DNA of 64,000 bases. Origin: Spirodela intermedia. Lineage: Eukaryota > Streptophyta > Magnoliopsida > Alismatales > Araceae. Below, piece after piece: positions 11,840-22,346 of the stretch. A program made the translations under genes and the position numbers. Under the pieces are notes generated by a model. The model ran no database searches. It was not told the DNA's origin and saw only the letters and a program-made list of their open reading frames with translations. The stretch is taken from positions 4,527,386-4,591,385 of the forward strand of contig LR746267.1 of assembly GCA_902729315.2 (NCBI GenBank). The letters run 5' to 3'. Each line of letters begins with the position of its first letter. The stretch's first letter is position 1.

Positions 11840-13871
11840 ATGGGGGCGGAGGGGCCGGTGCCGGGTCACCTCCGGTGCAGAAGGAGCGACGGGAAGCAGT
11901 GGCAATGTTCCCGTCGCGCCGAGGACGGGAAATCCTTCTGCGAGTTCCACCATCTGCAGGCCCTTCGCCGCCAGTCCCGCCGGGCGCGCCAGGCCGTGCC
12001 GGAGCATCTCCGGTGCCGGAGGAGCGACGGGAAGCAGTGGCGGTGTTCCCGAAGGGCCAAGAATGGGTTGTCCTTCTGCGAGATCCACCATCTCCAGGCC
12101 CTCCGCCGCCAGTCCCGCCAGCCCGTGCCGGACTCCCTCAAGCTCCCCTGCCTCCGGCGCGGCGCCGATTCCGCGGCTCAGAAAGATGGGGAGCTGGGCA
12201 GCAAGGACGCGCCGGTGACGATGCCGAAGAGAGGGAGGAAGAAGGTGGGGAATGGGGAGTTGACGATGGAGCTGATCAGGATGGTGGTGCGGCAGATGCT
12301 GCGGCGGAGAGAAGAGAAGGAGAAGAGGAAGAGGGAGGAGACGACGATGGACGATACATACGATCTGCGCGGAGAGGTTGCCGATGATGTGGCCTCCTCG
12401 TCGCACATTGCTCCGATCATGTCTCCGGACATTGTGGGCGGCGATCCAGCCGAGGGGAAGCTGGTGCTGGGCACGAGCTCCTTCTTGCGCTGGCCGTTCC
12501 GGTCGAAGAATGTGGAGAGGCCACCTCTGGTGGCGTCTGCTCAGGTGTGGTTGCCCGTGCGCTGTTCGACAGTAAGCCTCATCCACAAGGATCCACCTGT
12601 TTCTTGTTGCTCTCCTCAATCCTCCCTCCCCTCCCCTCCCTCCCCCCTTCCCCTCCCACCCTAACCTCTTATTTCTCTGTAGATGATTTCCAGAGGAAGA
12701 AGAACCATCCATGGCGAGAAGAGCAGGAAGAGGGCGTGCCAGCTGTGCCAGGAGACCCACACACAGTCTCTGGTTCGCTGCTCCAGCTGCAGGAAGGTGC
12801 TTTTCTGCATGACTTGTGTAAAGAAGTGGTAGGTTTTCTTCTTTCTTCCCCCTTTACTGAACCCATTCATCCCCTTCGTGCAATCGTAAACAAGCTTTGA
12901 ACTCATATCCTCTCATGTTTCTGAAGAAACTATCTTGATATGACTGAAGATACCAGTGAACGAGCAAGAACAAGTCGGAGATCTGTTGGTTGCTATGGCC
13001 TTTTCCTGACATAGTCAGAAAGCTTTTCCCATCACCTGTCATCTCTAGGCTGTTGTCCTTGCGTTGAACGAAGGGGAATCATGGGCTAATGGGCATCTTT
13101 ACTCAGTTAGATGATGAGAGGCGATCTCAGAAACATTTGTTTTGCTATCTGGGTCTGACCGCCGATGCATGAGATCTTATGATCATGGATAATGCTCCTG
13201 ATGCTGACTTCCTCTGAGCGAGAAAATGCGTAAATCGCATTTTTTTTATTTGATCCCTGAAAGGAATATTTGGTTGACTTTGTTGTCCCATGATAAAATT
13301 CTGTTGACTTTGTTGTGGATTCTTTGAAAGGTATGTGGGATTATATTGGTCTGCGAAAAAAATGATTGATTTAATCAAAATAGAGAGTCATATGGAGAGG
13401 CTCGAGGAAATCGCTAAATCTGGGAATCATAGTCAATTCTGCCTCATGTTGATCGATGGTATATTATTCTATTAATTTTATTATTGGTAAGAACGATTGG
13501 AGGCTATGGATTTCTTCGAGGTTGCTTTTCCCTTTTGATAGTCTACTTGATCTTTGTTCTGAGTTAACGTTCTGAGATGCTCAAACTTGAGTACATGGAT
13601 GATTACTCAGATATTATGACTGGGTATTCTCCTCCTGTGGCCCTTCAAAATGGATCGTTGACTTTGTTCATCGCAAAAAATGTCAGATAAACTGAATGGA
13701 GCCCATCGACTCAGACCCAAGTAGCTGTTCTGACTTCTTTTTTTGTGTTTGACTTCTAACCCATAAGAACATGTTCATCACTTGATATTGTTTAGGTACC
13801 CCGGTGTCTCTGAAAGAGAGGCCAAGGTGGCTTGCCCCATTTGCCATGGGATGAGACCATCGAGGACTTGA
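11840..13871 (+). CDS. Tandem WRC plus RING-like zinc-finger protein; JMJ25-type demethylase N-terminus without JmjC
   Basis: Three exons (11840-12571, 12683-12828, 13796-13871) in consistent phase give 317 residues. Two WRC zinc-finger domains come first: LRCRRSDGKQWQCSRRA...FCEFHHLQALRRQ (about residues 11-48) and LRCRRSDGKQWRCSRRA...FCEIHHLQALRRQ (about 57-94), followed by VPDSLKL. A basic linker has ELIRMVVRQMLRRREEKEKR. Exons 2-3 encode a cysteine cluster (CQLCQ, CSSCRKVLFCMTC, KKWYPGVSE, CPICHG). This order matches the start of plant JMJ25/JMJ27-like H3K9 demethylases from memory, including the WRC-to-VPxSLKL spacing. In that family the cluster continues with a CNCxxCL segment and a long JmjC-containing region; here the frame stops at 13,869-13,871, right after CPICHGMRPSRT. 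The next gene begins about 950 bases on, with no JmjC motif between. It may be a truncated gene or a derived short protein; DNA binding is inferred, demethylase activity is not expected. Confidence 0.8.
11871..12128 (+). repeat. In-frame internal duplication encoding the two WRC domains
   Basis: The segment from 11871 is repeated from 12009, a period of 138 bases (46 codons), with high nucleotide identity, for example gagcgacgggaagcagtggc in both. The reading frame is preserved in both copies. Confidence 0.9.
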
Positions 13872-14092
13872 GCCCTGGCAGTCGAGGTAACTTCTCAAGG
13901 CTTATGCTTTGTGTTCTTTGCGGCTGCTGACTCCTTCCTCATCTACACAGGGTTGACTTTGATTCCTGAATCCACATATATTTCTTACTGGATTCACCTG
14001 TTAGGCAAACTGTTGAGAGCAAGCTGGAAATGGCAGATGCTGCCAATAATAGGGTTAAATCCACAAGTTGGGTTGTGGGTCTGAGAGCAAGT

Positions 14093-14128
<36 letters not shown>

Positions 14129-14509
14129 TTACAATCTTGTCTGTTTGGGGATTCTCAACATGTTTGCTTGGAATCGAATCGAATCGAAGTTTTGGGGTGT
14201 AAAAATTAGATTCAGATTCTTGTCTGTCTAAAGAGTTCTTCGATTTACTAGACACTCGTTGAGCTCAGGCTCTGAGCTGAAGGGAGAGCATGCGAGCTCG
14301 TGCTGAGGATCTCAGAGCTTGGCCGCTGTTCTCCATTTCTGGCGTTCATATGAGAGGGAGTATCTGATTTTCACCCGTTGACTCACCTGATTTATGGGGA
14401 GAAGTATCTGATTTTCACCGTTGACCTTCCCGATGAACGAAGACAATGCCCGTCTCTGTTTAATGTGTGAAGCTTTTCGATGTTCTTCATGACCACAATG
14501 CATCATCCA

Positions 14510-14608
<99 letters not shown>

Positions 14609-14823
14609 ATTAATGGGCCATTCCCCTTGGCCCAGATCAGAAGCCCATATTATGGGCTTCAATCCGGCCCGGACCGGCCCGTTGACAACCCATTGGGAGA
14701 ATCTGAGACCGCCGCACAGGATTCCTCAAATCCGCTAAAAGGTGCCATCTTTACACCGGACACAGAGCCGGAGGAAGAAGAGGATAAAGCCTAGAGCTCC
14801 GAACGGCGATGGCGACTTCTCGA
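13872..14823. other. Intergenic between the WRC-RING gene and the GPI-protein gene (convergent 3' ends)
   Basis: It contains two GA microsatellites and no frame with recognisable protein content. A good-looking splice donor (CGAG|GTAACT) sits at 13,886, 15 bases beyond the stop of the WRC-RING frame. Confidence 0.55.
14513..14605. repeat. (GA)n microsatellite, longest in the window
   Basis: About 46 uninterrupted GA units in the intergenic spacer; a shorter run of about 15 units lies at 14,095-14,125. Confidence 0.97.
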
Positions 14824-15920
14824 CTAAGTGAGGACAGACAGCGAGAGGAGGAAGGACGAGAGCAAGGCGGCGGCGCAGCCGTATGGCCCGGCCCGGAAGA
14901 CGGCTGCCGTGGCAGCGACGCCGCCGGCGAGAGAACCGTCGTGGCGGTCGAAGCGGAGGGAATCGACTGCCAGCGGCATGTTCTCTTGGTCGGAGCTGCA
15001 CCTGTACGGCGCCGCCGTGTGGGAGCTGTACATGATGGCCCGCAGCGCCGCCGACACGGTGGCGATGTAGGTCGTCCTGTTCCTTGCCAGCAGCCACGTC
15101 AGTGCCATGAGTTGGCAGTCCGTGCTGAACATCCTCCCCTGCCTCCCGCCGCCGCCGGCAGCCCTGCTCTTAAGCTGCCAAACACCGGAACGATAGATAA
15201 ATTGTTATCCGCTTTCGAAGTCGTGTGGATCAAAGAAAAGGTTCAAATTTTCCGGCGAGGGGGAGAGACCTTGTCGAGAGATTCAAGGCAGCGAGTGCAA
15301 CCGGCGTACGAAGAGTTGCGGCAGTTCTTCTCGAGGTCCCGCACGGCGGCGGTGGGGACGGCGCGGCGGCGGCGGGCGGCGGCGGGGGAGGAGTTGAAGG
15401 CGGCGGGGCAACTGAGTGAGCCGATCTGGTGGAGACGGATGCCGCAGAAGCAGAGGACGGCGTCACAGGTGGCGTTGGGCCCGGCGAGGTGGATGTTGCG
15501 GCTTCGCAGCGAATTCTGCAGAGAGTCCACGCATCTCTGCGAGTCGTCTGGGATCATGGGAAGGTCCGAGTCGGGCTCGCCGGGGCCGGAGAAGGAGGAG
15601 GGTGGCCGCGCCTCGAAGGCTGCGCCGGCATGGGCGGCGAAGAGCCAGGCGGCGAGCACGGGGCAGCAGCGGCGGCGATCGAGGGCTCCGCCGCAGGCTC
15701 CGGCGACGCCGCCGAAGAGCTCCGGAGAGAGGTCGAGCTTGCAGGTCCTGTTGCCCAGGGACTGCGCCTGGGGGACCGCCGGCACGGTGTTGATTGCCAG
15801 AGGATCACCATCGGCGGCGGCAGCGATAAAGATGAGTATGAGAAGAAGAAGAAGAAGAAGAAGACGAAGATGACGGTGACGATGATGGAGAAGAAGAAGC
15901 GAACGTTTAAAAGGTTCCAT
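14824..15920 (-). CDS. SPARK-domain GPI-anchored protein, At4g28100-like
   Basis: Predicted extracellular, GPI-anchored plant protein of unknown biochemical function. Two exons (15920-15270 and 15174-14824, joined in phase 0) give 333 residues. Residues about 18-36 form a hydrophobic signal peptide (LRLLLLLLLLILIFIAAAA). The mature part shows NTVPAVP, CKLDLSPELFGGV, CCPVLAAWLFAAHA, DLPMIPDDSQRCVDSLQ, CDAVLCFCGIRLHQI and NLEKNCRNSSYAGCTRCL in exon 1, then FSTDCQLMALTWLLARNRT, TVSAALRAIMY and DQENMPLAVDSL in exon 2. These cysteine-rich blocks match the At4g28100 group from memory. The C-terminus (after AGPYGC) is a hydrophobic tail consistent with a GPI attachment signal. Exon 1 encodes Ser/Ala/Arg-rich stretches of high GC content. 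No disruption is seen; N-glycosylation sequons such as NAT and NSS occur. Confidence 0.9.
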
Positions 15921-17649
15921 GATGAAGAGAGGGAGGATTCAGGAGATATTCCCGATGAGAGCAGAATCCAGAAACCCTAACGGGGGGAAAGAGAGGAGGA
16001 AATAAGTGCAGCGGAAAGCGAGGGGGGAAAGCCGGGGATGGGTTTCTCCGCCGGTGTCTCGCCTTTCCTTTGCTTTCTTTCTCCTCCTCTCCGCCATGTG
16101 CTCCTCTTTCCGCTGTCTTCCTTTCGCTTTAGCCTTTCTTTTTCTTGGGAGCAGAAAAGAAGACGAGTAGAGAGAGAGCGGATGAGGAGGGGAAAGGGCT
16201 CGAATCTGGTGCAGTCCGGAGGACGATGCAGGAGATTTCTTATTCCTAAGGTTTGGTGGCGCCGCTGGGTCTGCTGCCGCGGCTGGTTCAGTATTTTATT
16301 ACTGGTACTGCTACTGGCTTTGTAGTAGGGACACCGGAGGGAGTGATGAACGGTGAATGAAGACGGGGAAGGCCTCCCTCCCCCTTCGCAGGAAGACCGC
16401 TCTCTCTCTCTCTCTCTCTCGCTCTCGCTGCTTGCAGAGCCGTCGCTTCGTGAAGGTGAGAAGACGAGGAAAAGGAAAAGAAGCTGCAGGGAGCTGTCAC
16501 TCGCTTCGTGTTCTCCAAGGGCCCATGCAAGCTTCTTCAATAACCATGATACTCCTCTTGCCGATCCCCAAACTGTGGGAGAGTAAGCAGCTAACGGCGT
16601 CAATTTAGGTTACTGAGTATTTTAAGGTTAAATCTTAACCTAAACGACGGCCACCCGACCGTTGATTACTAGCCACTGTAAGACGCGGGTTGGACGATTC
16701 AGCCTCCCCCCCCCCCACTTGTCCGCTTCCTTCTCCTCGGTTCGCCTAAGAAACTCGTCAGACTGCTGTTCTCGGGTTCTTCGAAACCCTAATCCGGGAA
16801 GCAAACAAAACTCTGCAACAGCTCCCCATGCTGCCGGCGATCGAAGAAGAGGACGGGATTCGTCTTCATGGGGTTGATAGCCGTCTCTGTTGCGTCAGAA
16901 GCTGCCATGACGGTCGCCGCTCGACGTCCGTAGGCGAACGAGTAAACTAATGGGCAAGCCCAAGAGATTCGAACTCGCGGTTACACCAGAAGACGAGAGC
17001 GATCATACTCGGCGGCCGCGTCTCCCACGGGATCGTGGAGGTTTCTCTCTCCCTCTCTTTCTCTCTTTCTCTGCCTGCTCTGGTGTCTCTGTGATTTCTG
17101 GCGTTTTCTACCTTAGCTTGGGCACAGAGACAGAAACGGCAGATAATAGAGAACGGAGACAGGAGAGGATACCGAGGAGGCTGGAGAGAGAGAGAGAGAT
17201 GAGGTTGGGAAAGGCGAAGAATCGGGTGGAAGATCCTCGAACCGTACCATCTCCGGCTTCAGTTGCGTGGAGCAATCACGGGTTTCAATCTTTTCTCCTC
17301 TCTCTCTCTCTCTCTCGTAAACCAACAAGCGTCTCTGCGGCCCCACGGGCTCATTCAGTTTCGATGACGGCAGCAACAAGATCCGCGGCGTTCTCTGCAG
17401 TCTGCTGCAGAAGAGCCCCTTGTCAGTAATCGTGCTGGGTTTTTCAAATAATCTCCGAATCGATCTCGTCTTTCGTAGAGTTCATCGACGGAAGATCATG
17501 CAGCTACACACCAAGCCACTCTCTCTCTCTCTCCTTCTTCCCCTGACACTGCAACCTCACCGGCCTTTCAGATCCATTTCACAGCGAAAAGCTGAAGCAG
17601 ATAGTGCATGAAAGAAGTGGTCCAGAGAATGATGATAGGGACCTTCTCG

Positions 17650-17700
<51 letters not shown>

Positions 17701-18200
17701 CTTGCATGAAAGCTGAGGACTGGCTTTCCTGAATGCGGGAAGAACCAGAGAGCCATATCTAACTCGTCGCCTGCTGTCGGAGAGCTCGGGTCTACGATTA
17801 ATCCCTGAAAATACGTGAATTTGAGCGGTTGGACCACAGCAATCAAAGACAGTTAGATCCTCGTTCAAAGCGGCCAGTTTTGCTATCTTCAGGTCTTCTC
17901 TTAGTTCCTGCAACAACAGATTAAATCCCCAGCTGGCCTAAAAGTCAAACCCTGAAGAGAAACCAAAGCTAATCCCGCCGCCTATCAACGGTAGTCTTCT
18001 CGTCATCCAAATCCATACTTAATTCACCACGTCTATATATATATATCCTCTCCGCATATTCACGGGCTTGATCGCGTCATATGGGCAATAATAATCCTTG
18101 ACGTGGATGGGTAACAAGTGTCCTTGACCTGGCTTTATTTAATCGAGTCTATTTATTACACAATGAGCAGATCTCCGCGATCTCGATCGACGATTGACCC
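15921..18200. other. Intergenic: promoter of the GPI-protein gene and 3' side of the PEBP gene
   Basis: The first 700 bases are pyrimidine/purine-skewed and probably hold the minus-strand leader and promoter of the GPI-protein gene. CT runs occur at 16,399-16,421, 17,302-17,317, 17,520-17,533 and 17,652-17,697. A 159-codon frame at 16,950-17,429 and a minus-strand frame at 17,557-17,916 look unlike any family I know and cross the repeats. No gene is supported. Confidence 0.5.
17652..17697. repeat. (CT)n microsatellite
   Basis: About 22 CT units between the GPI-protein and PEBP genes. Confidence 0.95.
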
Positions 18201-19393
18201 TCAGGCGGTCGTCTCCTTCGTGGAATTGAAGTAAAGGGCGGCGACCGGGAGGCCCAGTCGGTTGTCGGCGGCGAATCTGCGAGTCCTGAAGAGGGCTCTG
18301 CCTGTTGGGACCTTCACCCCTTTCAGAGGCTTCTTCTGCCTGAACAGCGAGAAGACGTACCGATGAACGCCAATGGGCGGTGCGGGTCCAACATACGGCA
18401 CCAGCTCCTCACCTGGGGAGGAAGCGTGTCCGATGTATTAAACCACGTGGACTTTTTTCATTGGTCAACGGGGGAAATTTTGTAGCTGAATGTACCTCTG
18501 GTGACATTGCCTCTCGGTATGTTGACCACAAGCCTGAGAGAAGATTTGGAGGTGACTTAGAGAGAGAAAGAGAGAGTGGAGGAGATAAATGTTTGAAGAA
18601 GACGATGAAACGCCTACCAGTGGAGGATTTCCCTTAGAGTCGAGTTGCTGGGGCTCGGTGCATCTGGGTCTGCCACGATCTGTTATGGGGTGCATGCATG
18701 GCCGAATTAATCTACCTGACTAAGATCAAAGACCCGAGCAATCACTTGAAAAATAATTATCGGCACATCATTTATACGTATACATGGATAGTAGGGCCAT
18801 GTACTCTGCTATCGGAGTTAATCTTTCTCCATAAATAGGGAGAATTTCCCAAGAAGCTCCCTCGCATGCGGACCCACCTTTGGAAGTCAGCGAGAGAGAG
18901 AGAGAGAGAGATTTGTGGGTTTGGCCTAGATCTCTGGTTAGAGTTGACTCCTCTGAGAGAACTTGGATACGTTTTAGGAAGTGATCCAATTTTTTTCATG
19001 GTAACTAATGGATATACGGTGCGGAAAATCCTGGCTAAGTTTCTTTTTTCACCACCTGAAAAAAATTTCGAAATCCCACGGTTCGCCACTCACCAGTGTG
19101 TAGAGGTCAACGGGGGATCGACGCCGGGAGTGGATCCGGACGGAGGGGGTCTTGGCGGCGGCAGAGGGAGGGATGAGGAGGCCGTTGACGACCCGGATAG
19201 CGCTGTACTTGACCTCGAGCTTGGCCGAGGGGACGAACAGGTTGATCACGTCGGGGATCACCCTCGCCTTCACCAGCTGGCGGATCGGCGACCGTTGACT
19301 CGCTGCCGCCGGAGAGAAAGTGGCGGCTTCGGCGAAGGCGAGGGCGAAGGAGAGGAGGACGTGCAGTGGGGGCGGATTTCCGGAGTTCCTCAT
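18201..19393 (-). CDS. PEBP-family protein, MFT-like, with N-terminal extension
   Basis: Member of the FT/TFL1/MFT phosphatidylethanolamine-binding protein family, which control flowering and seed dormancy. Four exons: 19393-19094, 18679-18618 (62 nt), 18533-18496 (38 nt) and 18412-18201, phases 0/2/1, giving 203 residues (family norm about 175). The four-exon layout and 62-nt exon 2 are the classic pattern; exon 3 is one codon shorter than the usual 41 nt. Motifs: VKARVIPDVINLFVPS, DLYTL, VADPDAPSPSN, REILHWLVVNIPRG, GEELVPYVGPAPPIGVHRYV, LGLPVAALYFNS. EELVPY...PPxGxHRYV is nearest the MFT branch. Two oddities: about 35 extra N-terminal residues with a hydrophobic core (VLLSFALAFAEAA) resembling a secretory signal, and Ile where FT has Tyr85, TFL1 has His88 and MFT has Trp. 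No Met exists between the extension and the PEBP fold in this exon, so the extension is needed unless an unseen upstream exon is used. Confidence 0.85.
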
Positions 19394-20629
19394 CTTCTCC
19401 TTTTTCTTCGGACACTTCCGACCCTTTTCCTTTAGTAGATGTGAGACGCGAGTGGCGGTCCCGAAGTCACGTGGACAGTTCGGGACGTCTCACCGATCTC
19501 TTCAAAGTCAACGCCTCAGGGATGTGGGACGAGCTGGGCCGGGGGAAAACCCCGTTAATGGGCCCAAGCCATCTGAAGAGTTTCTATAAAAGCCCGATGG
19601 ACTGATATCCTCCACATGAGGTCTCGGGATTAGGCTGGGGAGATTTGTCTATCGACTTTATTTGTGGGTTCAAATACTGAAAATGGGCCTCCTGCATAGG
19701 CCCGACTCATAGGCACCTGGAATTCGACATGTATAATGTTTACTCTAAAGTTTCCATTAATTTATAGAATTACGGTCCAATACTAATTTTCCTTGGCGTT
19801 AGATACAGGTCAGTCCACACCACCCCTTAAAACCTTGACCATTGTTTATATGAGCCATCCTAAGTCAAGCTAAACCATTTTTCTTGGACTTACTGTTGAT
19901 AATTGAACTCCCATTATATTTTTTGTTTTAATGAATGAATAAATAATATGTTTCCTAGTAATATATCATAGATAAGTTAAACTTAAAAGTTCTGTTATAA
20001 TAAAGGAATACTTTACTAATTTGATTAATGACAACATAATCATGTAACCTTAATCTTTTCATGTGTAATAATGATACCCACATGAGTGCATAATCATTTT
20101 TATTGACCATAAGTGCAACTAAATAAATATATAGAAGTACATTTTGGTAAAACTAATAATAGTATAATTATATATTTAGATGATCTTGATTGTTATTATT
20201 ATGGAAAGTTTTAAATCTAAGAGAAAAATTCTCAAAAGGTAAAATAGTTCACATATTCAAATTTGAAATGAATGAAATGATTTTAAGTGCAAGATGATGT
20301 CATAGGTGCAATGCATATTCATTGGAAAGATAGTTGAAAGAGGAACAGTCTGTAACAAATGATGCATCAAAATTTAGATATTTAAATTTATTAGACTTTT
20401 TATAACATTAGTGAAATTTACTATAGAGTTCAAATTTACTACTAGTTGTGACTCAAAACAAACAATTATATAGATGTTGTAAGTTACTTTTGGATGTTTC
20501 AATATGCTTTGCATAAAAGAAAAGTTTCAACCCATATCATATTAGAGCAAATTGGGGGGAGCAAAAATCAAAAGAGAAATTCCACTTCCTCTTTTTCTTC
20601 TAGGAGTTCAAGGAAGAACTTTTCATTTT
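19394..20629. other. PEBP upstream region passing into repeat DNA
   Basis: The first 300 bases are GC-rich and should hold the PEBP promoter. From about 19,700 the sequence becomes AT-rich. From about 20,050 it matches the diverged direct repeat seen again at 26,130. No gene is supported. Confidence 0.5.
20050..20629 (+). repeat. Diverged direct repeat, unit 1 left part
   Basis: It aligns by eye with 26,080-26,610. Shared landmarks include gtgcaagatgatgtcat / ttgcaaggtgatttcat, aatgatgcat / aatggtgcat, atttaaatttatt and gtgactcaaaa. The match is broken at 20,630 by an inverted LTR element and resumes faintly at 24,092. Confidence 0.6.
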
Positions 20630-21200
20630 TGAACATGTACCTTATCATTGTATATTAAACCATGTAAATTTAAAATTTATAAAACTAGAAAACATAGTTT
20701 CATATTTTAAGAAATAATTTTGTAAAAATATATCAATTATAATTCAACAAAATTTTCAAAAACAATAAAAAAATTTCAAGTTGATTACATAGATGTATAA
20801 TAATATCAAGTCAAAATTTAAGAATTTATCTCAAAGAATACTATTTATATAATTTTTAAATCTAAAGATTATAATAATTTTTTAAAAAATAGAGAAAAAT
20901 AGAAATTTGGGTGCATACGTCAAGTTGATATTAGTGACATAAGAGCGTTGATTCGAGCGAGAAATAGAGTTTTGTTAATATTAGTGACATAAGAACATTG
21001 ATATTATGTAAATGATTGCATATAATTTGATTAACAAAATCAAGATATGTAATTGAATGAATTGTAATAGATTAAAGAAGAGTTTTGAAACTTAAATTTA
21101 AGTAAATTATTATTAACTTACATATTAAATGAGTTTAAAAAAGAAAAATATCTTATAAATTTAGAAGGTATGCATCGTTTTTTATTCTTTTCAATGAATG

Positions 21201-21244
21201 CTCGAAAAAGAACTCAAAGAATATTCTTTGAGTTCTTTTTCGAG
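21201..21244. repeat. 44-base perfect palindrome inside copy E
   Basis: The left half begins ctcgaaaaagaac and the right half is its exact 22-base reverse complement, with no spacer. The right half continues into a segment (gacaaaa-aactccact-ggggatcaa) that recurs at 33,190-33,240 inside another LTR copy. Confidence 0.95.
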
Positions 21245-22346
21245 ACAAAAGAACTCCACTCGGGGATCAATCATAAGCACTTTTTAGATTCCCATGTGAA
21301 GTCTAGAGGGGAAGACAAAAGTCAATGAAGTGTCTTTGATGGCGATCACCTAACAAAGAGGAAGTCTAGTGATAATGGGTCTTTGATGACTATCACTTGG
21401 TAGAGTTGAGCTAGATGGAGGTGGAGTGCATCTCATAGAGCTTTCATAGGTCTACATAATAAAGGAGGTTCATATCACAATTGGAACACTATGAAGATAT
21501 CCCAAGAACTCTCTTGGTGGATTGCCCTATTCTTGATGACAACTTATTTGTTGACCAACCAAAGATGATTTTTTCTAAGAATTCATAATTTTTCTATTCA
21601 TAATCATTCAGTGAATTGTTGACAACAATCCTAGATTATCGTTGATGAAGATTTCATTGACAATCAACCATCTCCGAGTATTGTTCTATTGACCAGCTCT
21701 TTGTAGGAATATTGTAATGTTAAAACATAATAAAGTTATAATTTTTGGCATTAGTGAGATTCAAACATTCGCTAATTACCTAGCTACATAAGTGATTTTA
21801 AAATGATTATCAATATACCTTTAAAGTAGTAAATCAATAAATATGCTGCATTCTCTTAATGTAAGAACATTATTTATTATTTATATCAACAAGAATAACT
21901 TACACTTTAATCTCACATTTGTTGTTTTGATGAATTTGAGATCAATATAATTATGGGCTAACTTTAGCCATCATTTTTTTTCTCCTATAAACAAAATGGC
22001 TAAGGACCACATGGGCAGAAGAGTAGATGGGTGGTTCACCCTCATGCACACAGATGTGACAAGATCATACATTGTCCCATGAATTGGTTAATCCCTAGTG
22101 ATGTAGAAGAAGAGTGACGCACATGTGCCCTATGTGGGTTCCATGAGTCACTTAAGCCTAGCTTCTTGTTCCTCCCTAGTTTGGGTCCACCCATTTGAGC
22201 ATAGTTGCCCTTAAGTTAATTGTTGAGTGCGAGCTAGCTAACATGTCCCCTCTTTCCCTTTTAATTTTTTAATTATTTTAACTTGAAAATATGAATATAA
22301 AAATTATATAAAATTCTATAATTAATCATAAATTCACATTAACCAT

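Noticed and set aside
15243-15793. Long plus-strand frames over the GPI-protein gene
   Set aside because: Shadows of the GC-rich minus-strand exon.
16970-17030. tRNA-like TTCGAA arm on the minus strand
   Set aside because: No acceptor stem, D-arm or anticodon arm can be built around it.
16950-17429. 159-codon plus-strand frame
   Set aside because: No family resemblance, crosses CT and GA runs, no supporting splice or promoter signals.
17557-17916. Minus-strand frame with ELREDLKIAKLAALNEDL after a good AG acceptor
   Set aside because: It looks exon-like at its start but then runs into the CT repeat; no partner exon lies between it and the PEBP gene.
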